Source: Scatophagus argus (Eukaryota > Chordata > Actinopteri > Scatophagidae). From it: a stretch of DNA of 64,000 nucleotides. The translations under genes and the position numbers were made by a program. The stretch is from positions 21,506,330 to 21,570,329 of the forward strand of contig NC_058497.1 of the NCBI RefSeq assembly GCF_020382885.2. The letters run 5' to 3'. The first letter of the stretch is position 1; each line of letters opens with the position of its first letter. Positions 26,801 to 41,023 of this stretch are shown one piece after another. The notes below the pieces were generated by a model, which was not told the origin of the DNA, searched no databases, and worked only from the letters and a program-made list of their open reading frames with translations.

Positions 26801-29243
26801 CTACTGCAGGTAGCGGTAGACCTTGAAGCAGTGGTTCCCAGAGTCGGCCACCGCCACATGACCATCAGACGTGAGGGCCAGGCCTTGAGGGCCATACAGG
26901 GGGTCTGCTGATGTGTTGATGTAGGACAGGAAGGACCCTGAGCTGTCGAACACCTGTTTGGCCACATAGCACAGATGAAAATGTGGAATGAGTAAAGGAT
27001 GTACTTACAGTGTTGTTGTCTGCATTCACTGAGAAGCAGTTTTATCAAGCTAACCTGGATCCGACTGTTGCCCCAGTCAGCAACAATGATATTTCCATTG
27101 GCATCCACAGCCACGCCTGTTGGAGCATTGAACTGGCCGTTCCCTTCGCCATGGGAGCCAAATTTAAACAGAAACTCCCCATCTGCATTGTACACCTGCA
27201 GAAAAGATTAAACAGGAAGGAGAGAGGGAGAATGACACTCTGCTTTCACACAAAATAAAAACTGCTGCTAAGAAAAACAGGATACAAAGCACAATGACAA
27301 AAGTATCTAAAAGAACCAAGCCAATCAACCAGGTAAAACACACAACTTTTTAATTTGTTTTCTAAAGTTTGAATGATTCCGCTTACTCTTGTACTATTGA
27401 AAGTGTGGGATTTAAAATTTTTGTTTATTTTTATTGTTTTATATTTTTCCTATGAAAGAGAATGGCACCACCATTGCTGAAAAAAAATAGAAAATGGCAG
27501 GAATGGCATTATCAAACATAGACACTACAAAGCAAAGAAACTGAGGGAGAGGTTTGCTGTCACTTTGGCAGGTTAAATTGATTCAAATATGAATATTTTC
27601 CCAGTAACTGATTTATTCACAAAACTACCAATGCAAGTTTTACTACAGTAAAGCATGTACACACATCCTCGCAACAAATCATACCTTGACTGAATGGTTG
27701 TGAAAGTCTGTTACCACAATTTCATTTTTGTTATTTACGGCCACAAAGTGAGGACCTGGAAGCATCAGAGGAGACAGAAAAGGAAAGAGAGGAAAGATGA
27801 GTCATCCTCTGCTTTGAAACATATGGGAGGAAGCTCCACACTATATTTAGACTTTGAAAAAAAAAAACACACACACACAGTGGTCACAAAGAGAGATGAC
27901 GTGGGACAATACGTGTGACATGACAGAGCTGATGCATCAACATGTAAAAAGAACAGAGATTTGTTTTCTTAGTTCACATTCACAGGAAGTAATTACTTAC
28001 TGAAAACAGGGCCAGATTTACTAAGCTTTTGCTCCAGTGCAATGTTTGCACCACTCTTTTCTAAAAGAAAAGAAAAGGTCCACGTGAGAAATAAAATTGA
28101 AAGGGCAGGTGAGTTTCAGCTGAAATACTGCAGTTTGTGCAACAACTGAAGCCTTATTAAAGTGGGATTCAAGAGAGGCAGGGACGTTCTATTAACAGTA
28201 ATTCTGAGTGAGTGAGAGGCAAAGACAGGAAGACTATCATCACATTTTTCCCATGCATTAGTGTGCTTTACAAATGTTTGCCTCTTTACAGCTCCATCTT
28301 GTACTTTACAGTGCAAGATTATCAAAGCAACAATAAAGAATCATTAACTGTGCACTGATGTCTATAATCAAACAAGCAGCTGCTGCTATACATGCTTACA
28401 GACTCTAAAATAAAAGGGTGTGTAGAAACATGCTGTTCACTAAATAAATGAGATTTGTACAAATAAACATTCGAGTAATAAATAAAATTGTAAATCTGGC
28501 CCATCCGCATGACCTGAAGCATGAAGCATTGTTCAGCATGCATTTTGTCATCCTTTTGAGAGACATAATTAATGAAATGATCATAGGCACTTGTACTATT
28601 AGACAGTACCTGCAAAGTGTCTGTCTGATGTTCCTCTGGCTCCAAACTTTGTCACCAGTTTCCCATTTGACTGGAAGATGAAGACACAGCAGGCCTTATT
28701 ATCTACTGTGATGATATGTCCATTCTTATCCACAGCCACACCTTTGGGTCCCATCAATCTTCCGGCGCCGATTTTGTTCTGTGACAGCCAGAAAGGAAGT
28801 TTGGTCATTCAGTGGAACATTTTAAATTTGTGAAGTGAAAATTGTTTTTATTTTATTTTCCTGGCTGAGACCATTCACCTTGAACTTGCCATCCGGGGAG
28901 AAGATGCTAATCCATCTGTTGTCGTAGTCAGCTACAATTATGTCGCCATTCATGTCCACTGTGACCCCTGTGGGGCGCTGCAGCTGCCCTGGTGAACGAC
29001 CTCTGACACCAAACCTCATTTTAAACTGTCCGTCATTTGAGAATACCTAAATGAAGAGAAAACCCAGTTGGTCCAAAACCTAAACGACTGAAAAATTCAT
29101 TAGATTTTATTGTAGCTCAGGAGAATGACAGAAACTGACCTGTATACACTGGTTGTTGCTATCTGCCACAACAATCCTCCCGTTACTAGAGGCTGAGATG
29201 CCTTGCAGGTTAGTGAATTCTCCTTTATCTCGCCCTCTTGTTC
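26801..29243 (-). other. trim3: trim3 NHL beta-propeller exons
   Basis: Six exons encode the six-bladed NHL propeller. Blade signatures are visible: [95 protein letters not shown] and [20 protein letters not shown]. Blades and exons largely coincide. In the family this propeller binds partners or RNA. Confidence 0.88.
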
Positions 29244-32053
29244 CTGTCATATCAACAAGACATCAGGCTGCTTCAGCACAAGGCATGTGTAAGCATAATG
29301 TACATTAGTTCTGCTGTACTTCACTTGGAATATCTCTTGATATGTTTGGTTTTTAGTTGGTGCTTTAACAGAGAAATCAATTTTGTGCCACAAAAGGGGT
29401 CTAATACTGTGCTTCATTAGGTACTGAAATTATCCAGAGATTGGACTGATTGTGTGCCCTAGGAAAAGATCATGCACCTCAGCCAATCGTTCCCATAATA
29501 AACAGCAGAACAAGCCAGATGTTCACCCACCCACTCTGTAGATCAACTCATCCTCTATTGGGTTTTCCTTTTTCTTGGTGGTGCTGTACATGCTGGAGGG
29601 CCTGCGCACAGCCTTCTGTCGAACATGACCTCCTCCTCCACTCGGAGACTTCACTCTTCTCTTCACATCGTCTGGCGATTGCAGGACATCTGACGGCTTG
29701 ACAGCACGCAGACGGAACGGACTTCCCCTCACAGGCTGTTCATACAGCAGCAAAGAGAAGGTGAATTCTCCCTCTGAGCGGATCGTATATCCAACCTCAT
29801 AGGTGCCATTCTTGTTGTCCACCACCTCCGCTTCAGTGCACACTCCATCCGCAGAGACAATTTCCGCCCTCAGAGCAGCATTACCAGTCTTCACTAGTTC
29901 TCCATCCTTGTCTTTAGTAGTGACTGTGATAGTAGTGTGCTGGCCAACCAGCGCATGTCGCAGGCCTTCACCAGTGGCAACACTAGTATGGCCTACAGCC
30001 CCTGTTGTGATAAGGACTCCCAGGTTCTGGATGGAGCGCCTTAGTCCATCTGTCTCCACTTGGCATTCCAGATGTCCATTTTCGTGGGGATGCTCAGGAA
30101 AGCTGTGTCGTGCCAGGGCACTGACCCGCTCACCCATCTGTTTCTGGACCAACAGAACCTCAGTGGCACTGCCATGGCTCAGAGCCTGCTCCGTGAAGTT
30201 GCAGCTGCTTTGAATGTTCTCTTTGCCCTGGAGCAAAGATGTTAGCTGGGCTTGAAGCACCTAAGAATGTTCAAAGAGACAGAGGCTGACAGTCAGTGGT
30301 GCTTGAACTAAAAAGTTAAATTAAAAAAAGAAAAAATCAAAAAGACCTCTGACCTTCTGCTTGGTGTTGCAGATGTTTTCCACCTCAGTAATGAGAGCGG
30401 TCTTCCGCTGGTGTAAGGCCTTCTCCAGCTCGTCAAATGTGTTACTGATATCAGTCACTGCCTCATTTTTCCGCTCTGTAAGCTGCTTGGAAATCTCATT
30501 CACAAGCTCAATGGCAGCCGTAAGCTGAGGTAGTCTGCCAGAAGAAAGAAAGAGGATAAACACAGATTAAAACTTTCAAATTACCGCACTCCATGTTTCC
30601 AATACTTCGAAGATCTTCCAGTCACATAATACATTATGAATTACCGCACTGAAAATTGTACCTGTTGCGCAAAGCATCCAGCTGATTTTTGAGCGCCGAC
30701 TTGTGCTGTTCCAGCACATCCCTCAGGGGAACTGTCACATGTTCCCTGTGTTCTCCTTCTGTACAATCCAGACACATGGCTGTTTCACATGACTCGCAGT
30801 AAAACTCCATCACCTGCAGATGGTGCAGTGGGGCATGAGACAACATATTTGAGAGATGAGATAACATCATTTCATGTGGGTAAATTTGCTATATTATATA
30901 TAGTATAAATATATTTTTTATATATTTTAATATTAAGGTTGGTGACAATGCACAGCGTTGTTATGAACTTGTGGTCAATCTCTGAAAGATCTGACCTCCT
31001 ATAATGCAAATGATGCCCTCCTTCTTGTTTTAGCTTACCTTGCCCTCATGGTTGGGGCAAGAGAGGGGCTGACAGGCTGTAGCTGCACTGGCTGACTCAA
31101 GAACATTACAGGCCTCAGGTCGGCTGCACTCTGGGTCTCGCTGTAACACCTCCATTAGGTTTGTGATGAAGAAGTTGTTTTGCAAGGCTGCCACACCCTT
31201 CTCTGGCAGGATAGAGGTCTGTCTGCAAACTGGGCAGGACAGTGTCAGAGACTGGGGAGGGATGTAGTTCTGTAGACATCTACATGAAGACAAGATAGAG
31301 AGAAATTAATTAGAGGGTCCATTCCACAGCCAGCAAAACTTTTATTTTTGGCCTTACAGATTTACTGGGCACCAAATTATTTATATAATTACTGTCTGTC
31401 CTGTGTGGGAGCAACAGAGCTGTGGAAATCAGTGCTTACTGCCAGCCTTGTCATGCCATAAAGACTGCTGTCTGTTCTCTTGTGGCCAAGCTGGTTGGTG
31501 GATTACATCATGCAGAAGCCACAATGAGCTGCCATAAGGGGTGTGATTTGGGGCCATTATACATAATCTCGAATTTCTTTAAACATCCCTTTAATGTATA
31601 CCAGTTAAAGACCTTAGAACAGGCAGAAGAAATACAAAAAGTTATAATGCACTAAACTATTTATGCATCTTACTGTATTCTTAATGACAACATAAATTCT
31701 AGTTGATCTTGTAGTAAAATGATTAAAAGCTGCCTTGTCCTTCAATTTTTCCCTCTAATCATCTCCCACTGTTAGGGTTAGGGTAGGGTTACTGTTTATC
31801 TTTCTACTGTCAAATTAATCTCATTAATCAGTCAGGTCAGTCACCTGTAAAGTACTTTGAACTGTATTGTATGAAAGACGCTGGACAAACAATGTTTAAG
31901 AGATTGATTCACATCTTACTTTTCACAAAAGGTGTGCAGGCATGGCAAGACCTTGGGGTTGTGATAATGGTCCAAACAAATGCTGCAGACCAGGAACTGC
32001 TTGTCTATCTGCCTGACCACAGGGCTGGTGCTGCCGGTCTCACGCTTAGCCAT
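26801..32053 (-). CDS. trim3: TRIM3 E3 ubiquitin ligase (RING, B-box, coiled coil, filamin, NHL)
   Basis: RING-type ubiquitin ligase of the TRIM-NHL class, mainly neuronal in mammals. Eleven coding exons, 5' to 3' on the minus strand: 31920-32053, 31039-31279, 30662-30813, 30354-30534, 29531-30260, 29140-29243, 28879-29046, 28610-28778, 27685-27755, 27055-27195 and 26801-26953 (stop TAG). They sum to 2244 nt, 747 residues; human TRIM3 is 744. RING C3HC4 ligands are Cys23, Cys26, Cys38, His40, Cys43, Cys46, Cys60 and Cys63. B-box ligands run from Cys119/His122 to His147/His150. A coiled coil follows, then a filamin-type repeat (about 330-423) and a C-terminal NHL propeller ending KVYRYLQ. TRIM3 rather than TRIM2 is supported by [25 protein letters not shown] and [11 protein letters not shown]. 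Start: first ATG after acceptor GTGTGCAG at 32093, context CACCATGG. Fish paralogue a or b is unresolved. Confidence 0.95.
30662..32053 (-). other. trim3: trim3 RING and B-box exons
   Basis: Exons 1-3 of trim3. Exon 1 ends inside the RING; the codon for Lys45 is split AA|A across the intron, between Cys43 and Cys46. The second Cys pair (SCPVCRQ) is in exon 2. The B-box is split at NHEGK|VMEFYC. All zinc ligands are intact, so the ligase should be functional. Confidence 0.88.
31772..31790 (+). repeat. short interstitial TTAGGG-like repeat
   Basis: TTAGGGTTAGGGTAGGGTT, three near-telomeric units within trim3 intron 1. It is too short to say more; such tracts also arise by chance or by break repair. 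Confidence 0.6.
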
Positions 32054-34680
32054 GGTGACGGACATTCAAAGGGGGTAAGGAGACCGCTTAACCTGCACAC
32101 AGGGTGGAAGAAACAGCAGAAAGGTCAAGAAAGGAAACATTCAGGAGGAGGAGGAAAAGAAGGAGGAGGAGGGTGTATTCGCTTGCTCTCAGCATGAGCA
32201 ACGGAAGAAATGAGTCATGATGCTGTTAGCATTATAAAACCTCATCCAAGTCTATCTGCTGGCATTTTATGCTCCCTCTCCCTTATTAAACTGTGTCAGT
32301 AGGATGAACACCCACATAGCCAGAGGTTGTTTCACTTTATAAGTGAAAATCCTAATCAAGCTAAAGCAGTTGAAGAAAAATGAATACATGTGATTAACAC
32401 CGCAGGACACAAACTCTCAGCCGTGACAACTACATGGTGTAGGAGCTGATAAATCTGTGCTTAGGGTGGTGTGTGTAATGTGGTAATGGCGTATAAATAT
32501 AAATATGCTACAATTACAATGCAGTACAATTAAACTTGGTGTCCTCTGTTTTATTCCATAATATTTGCTGAATTCAAGATGACCAGATCCCTGCTGGCTC
32601 TCTGGTTCAGACTGGAATTACTCTAACATGAAACTGTATCACTGGGTCACTGGAAAGATTATCTCAGTGACATGTTGTACATCTGTCACTTTGCACATAA
32701 GCACATGAAGGATTACATGAAAACCAAAAACAGAGACACACTGCTTTAATATGAACAATAATTCAGTAAACACTGCTTGCAATCCGTATTTGTATTGTGA
32801 CACTAAGTATTTCTGTTAAATTTAGCCGTTAAGCTATTAAGCTTCGTGTTTAACTTTTCCCCAGATGTCCTCTGTCTTCTGAGACACCTTTTATGAGGGA
32901 ACTGACACAATACAGAATACTGTAGAGAATGTGTCATTAACTTCTTGCTTCCTGTATTTTCACTTCATTTCATTTGCTGCATGTTGTTGTCATTAACCGC
33001 ATCGGTCATGTGCCATCCTCTAAAAACCTTTGAGTCTACACTGTGTTTCTGGAATGAAAGCTCTCACTCTTTTTAGTTTCATTATACATAAGTGGAAGTT
33101 AGACAGGGAGCGCCCTACTTACATTAAAATTCAAAGTGCGAATCTGTATGTCACTGTTGGCATAAAGATCTCTGACATCTTGAATTGCAGTAACTACTCC
33201 TGTAAAGACAGTTCATTGTCTCAAACAAAAAGCAAATATATCCAGTTGTAAAAGTCAGTCCCTGAAAACTGGAATGCATGGCTTTCTCATTTATTTCTCA
33301 TTGTTGTTGTTTTATTCTTTCTCTTATTTTTAAGCGGACAGTGCTCTCCATTACTTCATAAGAGAGAACATCCATTTGGATGAGTGAGATATGACTGATT
33401 TAAAACCAAGTACAATATCAATGGAAGTCACTCTCCTTTTTAAAAGTCCAGTGTGGACTTTAAAAATCATTGATTGTTTAAACGTTGCCTAACTCACTTG
33501 TTAATATTCCAGTTAAGAGCCACAGTCGAGAGGTAATTAATCCCAAAACAACACAATCAGCCAGAATGCAATGTCAACTCACCCATCACCTCATGATGCA
33601 TCACAGCCCCATGACTGTACTATTCCTCAGTCTTGCTTCATCTTTTAACCACTGTTCCAACAACAGGGTTTGTTATGTCTCTTTTGAGGTTGCATTTATA
33701 GAACTGTTCTCTTTCTCTCAGTCTGACATGAGATGGGGCTAACTGTCAGGCCTACACATGACCACACACAAAAAAATAAGCTGCTCTGAACGGCACCTTG
33801 ACAAATATAGCTAGGCCCCTTTTCTTGAAGAGTAAAGAGAGTAAAGAGGAAGCTTTAAAATGCCACTCCCTAAATTCCTCCTAGTTCCTTCCCTTGACTC
33901 CCAGCTGGCTGAGTTCAAGCCCCACCTGTCTGTCTGTCTTTCTGTCAGGAGATGGAGGGAAAATTCACAGTGAACTCAGCAGCCTGTCTCACATGAGCAA
34001 GAAGGCCTCAGAAGCAGCTGTCCCTCTCTTAAGCACAGAGCAGTGAACTCTAACAATGGCATTCCAGCTCTGCTCACAGCTCACCGCCCCACATCGCTTA
34101 CCCTCCCTTCATCTCTTTTTCCTTCTATCTATTGTCTCTTCTTTCTCCTTTCTCTCTCTCTCTCTGTCTCAACCACATAAACACACTCATAGCATCAGCA
34201 GGCCTGATCTCAGCCACAGACGTCTTGCAGATGGGGATTTTCTCAAGCATGCAGGCCCCATTGTTGCTCCTTGCCAAGTGATTACAAGGCCTACTGACTA
34301 AGGAGCTCTGCCGAGCCCTTTCACTGTCCACACAACCAGCCCTTCCCCGACCATCTTTGCCCACCTCCCCTTGTCTTCTCTGAAAAGCCCTCCCCTTCCT
34401 GGGCTGTCTTCCCTTCCCATGAATTGCAGCAGCTGAACGGTGACATCAGGAGGAAGGTTGAGGAGCCAAAGCCCTCAGGCTCCGCCCCTCTCAAATGCCT
34501 CCCCCCCGAACCGTCCCTTCCCTTCCTCCCTGCCTGTCCACTCTCTCTCAGAAGCTCTCCTCAGCTCTCAGTTCCTCCCACTCTCACCACAGAAAGAGGA
34601 TCTTTCTTTAAAAACAGACAGCAGCTCTGGGTAGTTGCAGAACAGAACAGAAAAGACAAAAAATGTCAACTAAATCCATG

Positions 34681-34711
34681 CCGATGGTTAAATATACCAT
34701 CGGTATATTTA
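34681..34711. repeat. overlapping perfect inverted repeats
   Basis: Two perfect inverted repeats share sequence: CCGATGGT/ACCATCGG (34681-34688 and 34696-34703) and TAAATATACC/GGTATATTTA (34689-34698 and 34702-34711). The two hairpins are mutually exclusive. Function unknown. Confidence 0.6.
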
Positions 34712-35827
34712 GACTTTGTTGCAAAGCTGTAAAGGGTTTAGTTATTCCCAGATACAGTACATAGAATATCGTAAAATCTTCTTAAGATTGGTAAATCTCA
34801 AAAGAACAGCTATCCAAGGATCCATCAGAGATTTTAAAAATAGCTCTGATAGAAAAATTAGACATACAGTAATAGTGTCAGCAGTGACAGTACAGACTAG
34901 AAGCCCACAGCTCCGGTGCACTGTAGTGTGTAAAGTAGCATGTGACTGACCCTCTTCGAGGCTTCTTCACCGAAGCTGAATACAGATGAGGTAATTTATC
35001 CAAATGAAGTTTGCCACTGTGTTCTCTCTGTCCTGTATCTGTCACAGTGAAACACGACGCCTGCACAAAATCCACCCAAATGTGAATATTGCTTGTAAAT
35101 TCAGCTGTTTGACTGCAAAGCATCTCTCTCTGCCACTCTCACCCTGCATTTCAGTTAAGTGGCTTAATGTCCTCCTGCGGGGTCAGGCCCTGTCTGCCAG
35201 CTGGATTACAGTGTCTCTCAGACTGTGATGACACCATCACGCCCAGTCAACTCAAACTGGAATTAAAGACACGCCTCACATGAATGTGCATAAACTTGGT
35301 CAGAACTCAAATGCTGTTACAGTAACACCAGTGAAGCAGTGACAGTCAATGCTTGTCCACAAACTACACTGCAAGGACATATTCCATACTAATGTTAAGT
35401 CGCCTGTGAGCTTAACACTTTTCTCCTGAAGACATGGACATCTAATGTGAATGGTTTAATTAGACTTCAGAAACATGAGCTCACATTCAGAGAAAACAAA
35501 GCTCTCAGGTTAATCGGCTTGAATTTCATCTGCTTCATGAGTGCATGCAGCTTAGCAATGTCCTGCTCTTCACCTCTCCCATAACACGCTGCCTGTTTTT
35601 GTACTTGTGAGCTGGGTACTTGGACTCGAGAACTGCCATGCTTTCTGCAAATTATCACTCTGAGGCTTTTCTGTCCTCCATAATAAAAAAAGTAATGACT
35701 CATGTCTACTAGTCCAGTGCATTTCACTGCTTTGTAAAGTGAAATGAATAAAAGAAAGGCATCTTTGTTGCACTTAAAATTTTCCAGAAAGACTAAAGTG
35801 ATGAGTGATTTGAAGAATATTCTACCC

Positions 35828-35850
35828 CTCTCTCTCTCTCTCTCTCTCTC
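35828..35850. repeat. (TC)n microsatellite
   Basis: Uninterrupted CT dinucleotides. Confidence 0.85.
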
Positions 35851-38800
35851 CCAGCGTTTATTTTATCATTATTATTATTTTTTTATTATTATTTATGAAA
35901 CTTATTAGATAAGATTCTGTGGAAAGACAAGTAAGTCCAGCTACTCTCAAAGTAGCAAATGTGACTCATTTACAGTAATTTACTCCTTACTTCTGGTTTA
36001 TTTAAGGAATAAAAATAAATATAAATGCTCAGAACAAGATTTGGAAAATTCTTGATGAGAACTGCTCATAGAATCTGTGGATTATCTTGACTGGAGAATA
36101 TTTTCTAGCATGAAGGATACATTCTGGTATTTCCACATATTATGATACTGCAGATGTACATGTAAATTCAAGTTGAAATAATCAACCTGAAGTTAAAAGC
36201 AATCAACTGTGTTCCACTGTTACACGTATGTCTATTAGAGCCATATAACTGTGATGGCTCCAATGACAACTGATAAATGAACTGATAAATGAGAAACTGG
36301 TCCTTTCAGCAGGCTGTAATTTGTACACTGTTACTATCGTTCCATAGCTGTAACCCTTTAGGATTCCAGGATGTTTGCACTCCAAGGGTCATAATCCTCC
36401 CCCTCTTCCTCTTCCCCTGTTTGAATAAGAGGCATCCACCTTTTCTTTCTGTGTTTGTGTTTCAGAATTAACTTTTTACTATTAACTTTGCTGTACCTGT
36501 GCTGGATTACAGTATATGCATCACTATTTGGATAAGTCAGTGTAATTCTGTTACTCCCAAGTGATATCTGCTTTGTCACAGCAGAGGGGAAAGACTTTGG
36601 ACTAAAGAATCTCGCAACAGTTTATTTCAGCAGTCATTTGTGTGCTTGACTGGTAAACAAAAACTTTCAGTGACCTGAAGTAGGAAGCTTTGGCCCTCAA
36701 CGATGTGCTGGTAGGATTGTGTTTAAATATAGACTGTAGTTTATGTTTCCATCTACTGCTGTGACTCTGTGCTTGTGTCATCATGTGGTAATTATTCCTG
36801 TGTATACTCAGTCTGAACAGAACAACGATAGATCTCATTCTGAGTAAATGCATCATACACTTTGTCATCTGTTAAGAAAACATGTGTGTTTGACTGGGAG
36901 AGAAAATCAGAAAAGAGAAGAAAGTAAAAATGTAAAATATCACCTTCATTGCTGTAAGTAGCTCATTTGTTTGAAATGTAACTGACTGAAGTAGTAAATA
37001 AAACTATAAATTAATGTCATCTAATTCGGATGTAGGTTAAGCAAGACTGATTTCATTGTCCCACATGCATTAGAAATAAACAATCCAACTGTTTAGAACA
37101 ACACAGATGATGCAGCGAAATCTGAGAACAAGACATCAAGAAACATTTCTGAAAGTACATATGCATTTTGGAGGGTGTTCAAGGACCTGTTGTGGGGACA
37201 GCGAGGGGTGTCTGGCTCTATAATGACTCATCAATTATTATTCATACAACACACAAACCTCGAACTAACAAGCTCCCCTTACACTTCACTGCATCAGATG
37301 AAGGAACCTGTCTCAATGCATCAGTCTCTGTCAGTGGACAGTGATTTCCACCTAATTAAAGTTAAACAGTATGCAGACAAAGAATTCAAAGAGCAACCAA
37401 GTCAGCATAAGACATAATGACACGTTCTACTGTTTTCATGGAGCTCATCTTTTCCATAACTGGGATCAATGTTTGTATTTATAATTAATGGCTGCCCAAG
37501 TACAGAGAAATTTATTTTCATACATAACAAATGCCTAACTAAAGTATGCAGACCAGGTTAGTAACAGTGAAAAACAAAAGACAATGACCCTAACTGTACA
37601 GTGCAACTAGCTATTATACTTCATTTATTTCATCTGCTTTTGTCTGCAGACATTAGACTGATAAGGGCTGACAGCTAATAAGAGAAAATGAGCGAAAGTG
37701 ACCACATCATGTCAAGCACAGAAGTCAGAGGAGACGGACACGAAAAGAGTCAGGAGACATCTGTGTCTCTCCCTCAAAGTCCACTATCACAAAGGCTAGC
37801 AGAAGACAATGCGGCATGCAGGCAGTGTGTCTGCAGGAACAACATGCACTGCAGATTTAACAAAAGTTCTATCAGTGCACAACCACAGGCTCATTCCTGC
37901 AACCTTTATCCACTTGCAGCAAAAGCTACAGAGTGACTGTAGCATCTTATGCTGTGGTTGGGATGGTCACATGATGCCTTGTACCCGTTGTCCTGTGAAG
38001 ATGATGTGCTGAGCAACACAAATGTTTAGCTTGAATAAACATACCCCATTAGTGGTGAGCGGCCTCCACTAACCCTTCTAACTCGAAAAACTCAAAAACA
38101 AGTGTGTGGAAATTGTGACACTGGACAGAGATTTATGTTGCCTGACTTATCTTTTAGTCATTAAGCTTCAGACCAAAATGTGTTTAACAGGGTAAAATTT
38201 AACCTTTACAAATGGTTGTAATTTCCTTTTCCTGGAAGCATTGTATCATTACTTTATTGTGTGCGACATTTTTCAGTTAGGAATTTATTGAACTGAGAGA
38301 AAACTGAGAAATTCAGATTTTTCTTCAGACCTTATGAAGGCAAGTAATCAAGATTAAGGATAAATAAAGGTATAAAGAGCAAAAATTATGTACCCTATCA
38401 AATCATCTTAATGAGACAACATGTTTGAAATTTATTCAGTCAAACCTAAACAAATTATTTTAACTCATACTGAATTCAATAATATTCAATTTGTACAATT
38501 TGATGTCAGTGCACAGAATGTAATAATAACCCCTGTGAAAGTTACTGTTAAAGGCCTAATTCAGCTGAGGGTGATGTAACCTAGAGATCAGAGTCATTAA
38601 ATCACTGAGAATGAAGGACAAGGGTCAAACTACCCTGATTAATCAATCTGTCATTCTATTCATCAATCGGTCTATCTTCTCTTTTTGGCATGGTTTCAGA
38701 GTGAATTGATTTTGACAAGTAGGGTCCAACAATTTCTTCATTACTGCCACCTGTCTGTATTCAAATGTTGCATCTAGTCACTTTTAAGTTACAATTTGAA

Positions 38801-40940
38801 CTTTGTTCATGGTAGCCTACACTTCAATTGAACATTTACAAAGACATACTGAAACAATTCAGAGTGTATTTGTATGGTCAGCATCGCACTCCTGTTTGTA
38901 ACACAGTTCTCTTACACAGCTCTGTCTGCTGTCTGTCTAGACAACACATAATCTGAGAGTCTAAGACCGACCCCATGTACACAAACTGAACGAAACCCTG
39001 GAGACCCAAGACACACACATAACCACTGCTAAGTATCTGCCCTCAGGCACAGCATCCAGGACTGTCTGCAACCTCCCTGTGACCCAGTGCAGGCAGCCAG
39101 CAGAACAAAACCAGCCAAACATTCCCATCAGCTGTACTCATCATCCTCATGTGACTTTTGATATGTTACACAAAGATGAGCCATCTTAAAGAACTAAAGA
39201 CCAATCAATAGGGAACCGCTCAGCCATCTGCTCGCAGTCTAGGCCCAGCATTATGAAAATGATGCATTGACTGTTGCTGTTGCTGCAGTACAATGCAACC
39301 AAGGACTCAGAGAATGACATAAGGAAACACCACACTGATACATATGTGGCTCACATAGCTTCCCAGCAATATACTCCCTACAAATTCAGATCAGAAAACC
39401 AACGGAATATTGTTAATCCTCTAAACATAAGTGGACGTATGCTTGACTACAGAGCCCAGCCCTAAGACTGCAGCAGAGATGCCCACCTGCTACAGAGCAG
39501 GCAGCCAGGGCCGCCGAGGCACTAAAATGGAGAAGTGTGTGGGCTGGTTGAGGAAGCAATAAAGAATCAGGGCAGCAGGGAGTTTTAGTGCAACAGTTGC
39601 TCTTACACAAGGCTTTATGTATTTCATGATTGATAATAAAGAACGAGAATGTATCACAACAGAGAAGACTTCATGGTTAATAAGTACAATTCCTCTGTGA
39701 ATCACCAATGCACAGATGATGGATAGGATGGGGTAATCAATTATTCATCTGCTCTCATCCCAGTTATTGTATAATTTAGGACTCAACATAATAGCACAAA
39801 CAAGATGAGAAAGCAGAAATACGATACCACAGAAAGAAGTGAAAGACTAGATTGTACTCACATGAATTCCCAGCAGGAGGGAGTGGAGTGTCAGCATTGC
39901 AGGCCATGGAGAATGATTCCCATTGTCAGTGTCCCAATCCACTACAACAAATCCACAGACCGGGCGACAGAAAGGAAAGGGCAGGGTCTGTCTGGGAAGA
40001 AGGGGACAGTAAGGAAGAGGAGAAGGGAAAGGAGGAGATTAGGGGAGTGGCTTACATGCAGCATTGGTCAGATGGCAGATGGGAGGAGTTGAAGAGTCCA
40101 ATAGCATATGGAGGGGGCAGGGATTATGCAAAAGTGTTGAAATCTCAGGAACTGACTGAGGGATACAGTCTGTCTGGTGCAAAGGGGTTTGGCTTCCTTA
40201 GATACCGCCCAGTTCCCCTAAAAGGACAAAGGATGCAGCTTAACCTTTAAGCCTTAAATTAAGGGTGCAAATAGTTATTGGAGTATAGAGACAAAAGGAA
40301 CACTGAAAATAACACTTAGGCATTATCCTAACTCTGAAACCAAATGCCTTTCAGTGACTAAACTCTATGACAGTTTAACAACACACTTCATGGTATACTC
40401 TCTTTGTTCTTGCCTCATGAGGTCCGAGCTTCTTGACTTTTTAACTGTAAACAAACTGCAAATTACTATGAAGATTCTATGATGACAGAGAAGTGACAGG
40501 ATATGGGTGAAGGCAGAGAGATGGTGTGTGTGCAATTAGCAGGGGAGTCCCTCTTGTTCTGGTATTGACGATAGAGCTATTTGGGTGGAGTCAGTTGGTG
40601 GTATCAGGGTTGGGGTGGGGTCACTTGATAAATCTCATGGAATATGTAATCATATATATTTTAAAGATTCAAGAAAGGGACACTTAAAGGACAAAGCAAT
40701 ATTCTCAAGTTAAACTCAGTGAATCAAACACGGTTCTGAAGGTTTAGTTGTAAGGGGACTGTGGGTGGGTCAGTAGGTGCTATAGATAAAACTAATGAGA
40801 GGAAGAATGAATGAAATAAAAATGGCACTGTATTGTTAAGTGGATGCACTGTGTATGGCTGCTGTGGTGGTGCAGACGTTTGTTGGGGGTGGGGCTTGGG
40901 GTGAACACAGTCATCTCTGGGTTTTAGTCTGCAACGTGGA

Positions 40941-40954
40941 GTTGCCATGGAGAC
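40941..40954. promoter_or_regulatory. RFX X-box-like site
   Basis: GTTGCCATGGAGAC closely matches the palindromic RFX X-box (GTTGCCATGGCAAC). A GC-rich GGGGGTGGGGCTTGGGG stretch (SP/KLF-like) lies about 60 bp upstream, and an AAGATGGCCGC motif follows at 40976. No annotated gene starts here, so this may be a distal promoter of trim3 (- strand) or the promoter of an unrecognised + strand transcript. Confidence 0.45.
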
Positions 40955-40992
40955 TGCTTCCATCGTAGTTCAGTTAAGATGGCCGCTGCAGT

Positions 40993-40996
<4 letters not shown>

Positions 40997-41023
<27 letters not shown>
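40997..41023 (+). repeat. (CAG)9 trinucleotide repeat
   Basis: Nine uninterrupted CAG units, starting 18 bp after an ATG in the context AAGATGGCC (40979). In that frame they read as nine Gln in a 29-codon frame that ends at TGA 41066-41068, or leaves at a possible donor GTAAGT (41048). Confidence 0.85.

Noticed and set aside
29803..30213. 136-codon + strand frame opposite trim3
   Set aside because: Antisense shadow of the large trim3 exon 29531-30260, whose protein is clearly recognisable.
31772..31790. Telomere-like TTAGGG units as evidence of an ancient chromosome fusion
   Set aside because: Only about three units inside a trim3 intron; far too short, and gene order across it is normal.
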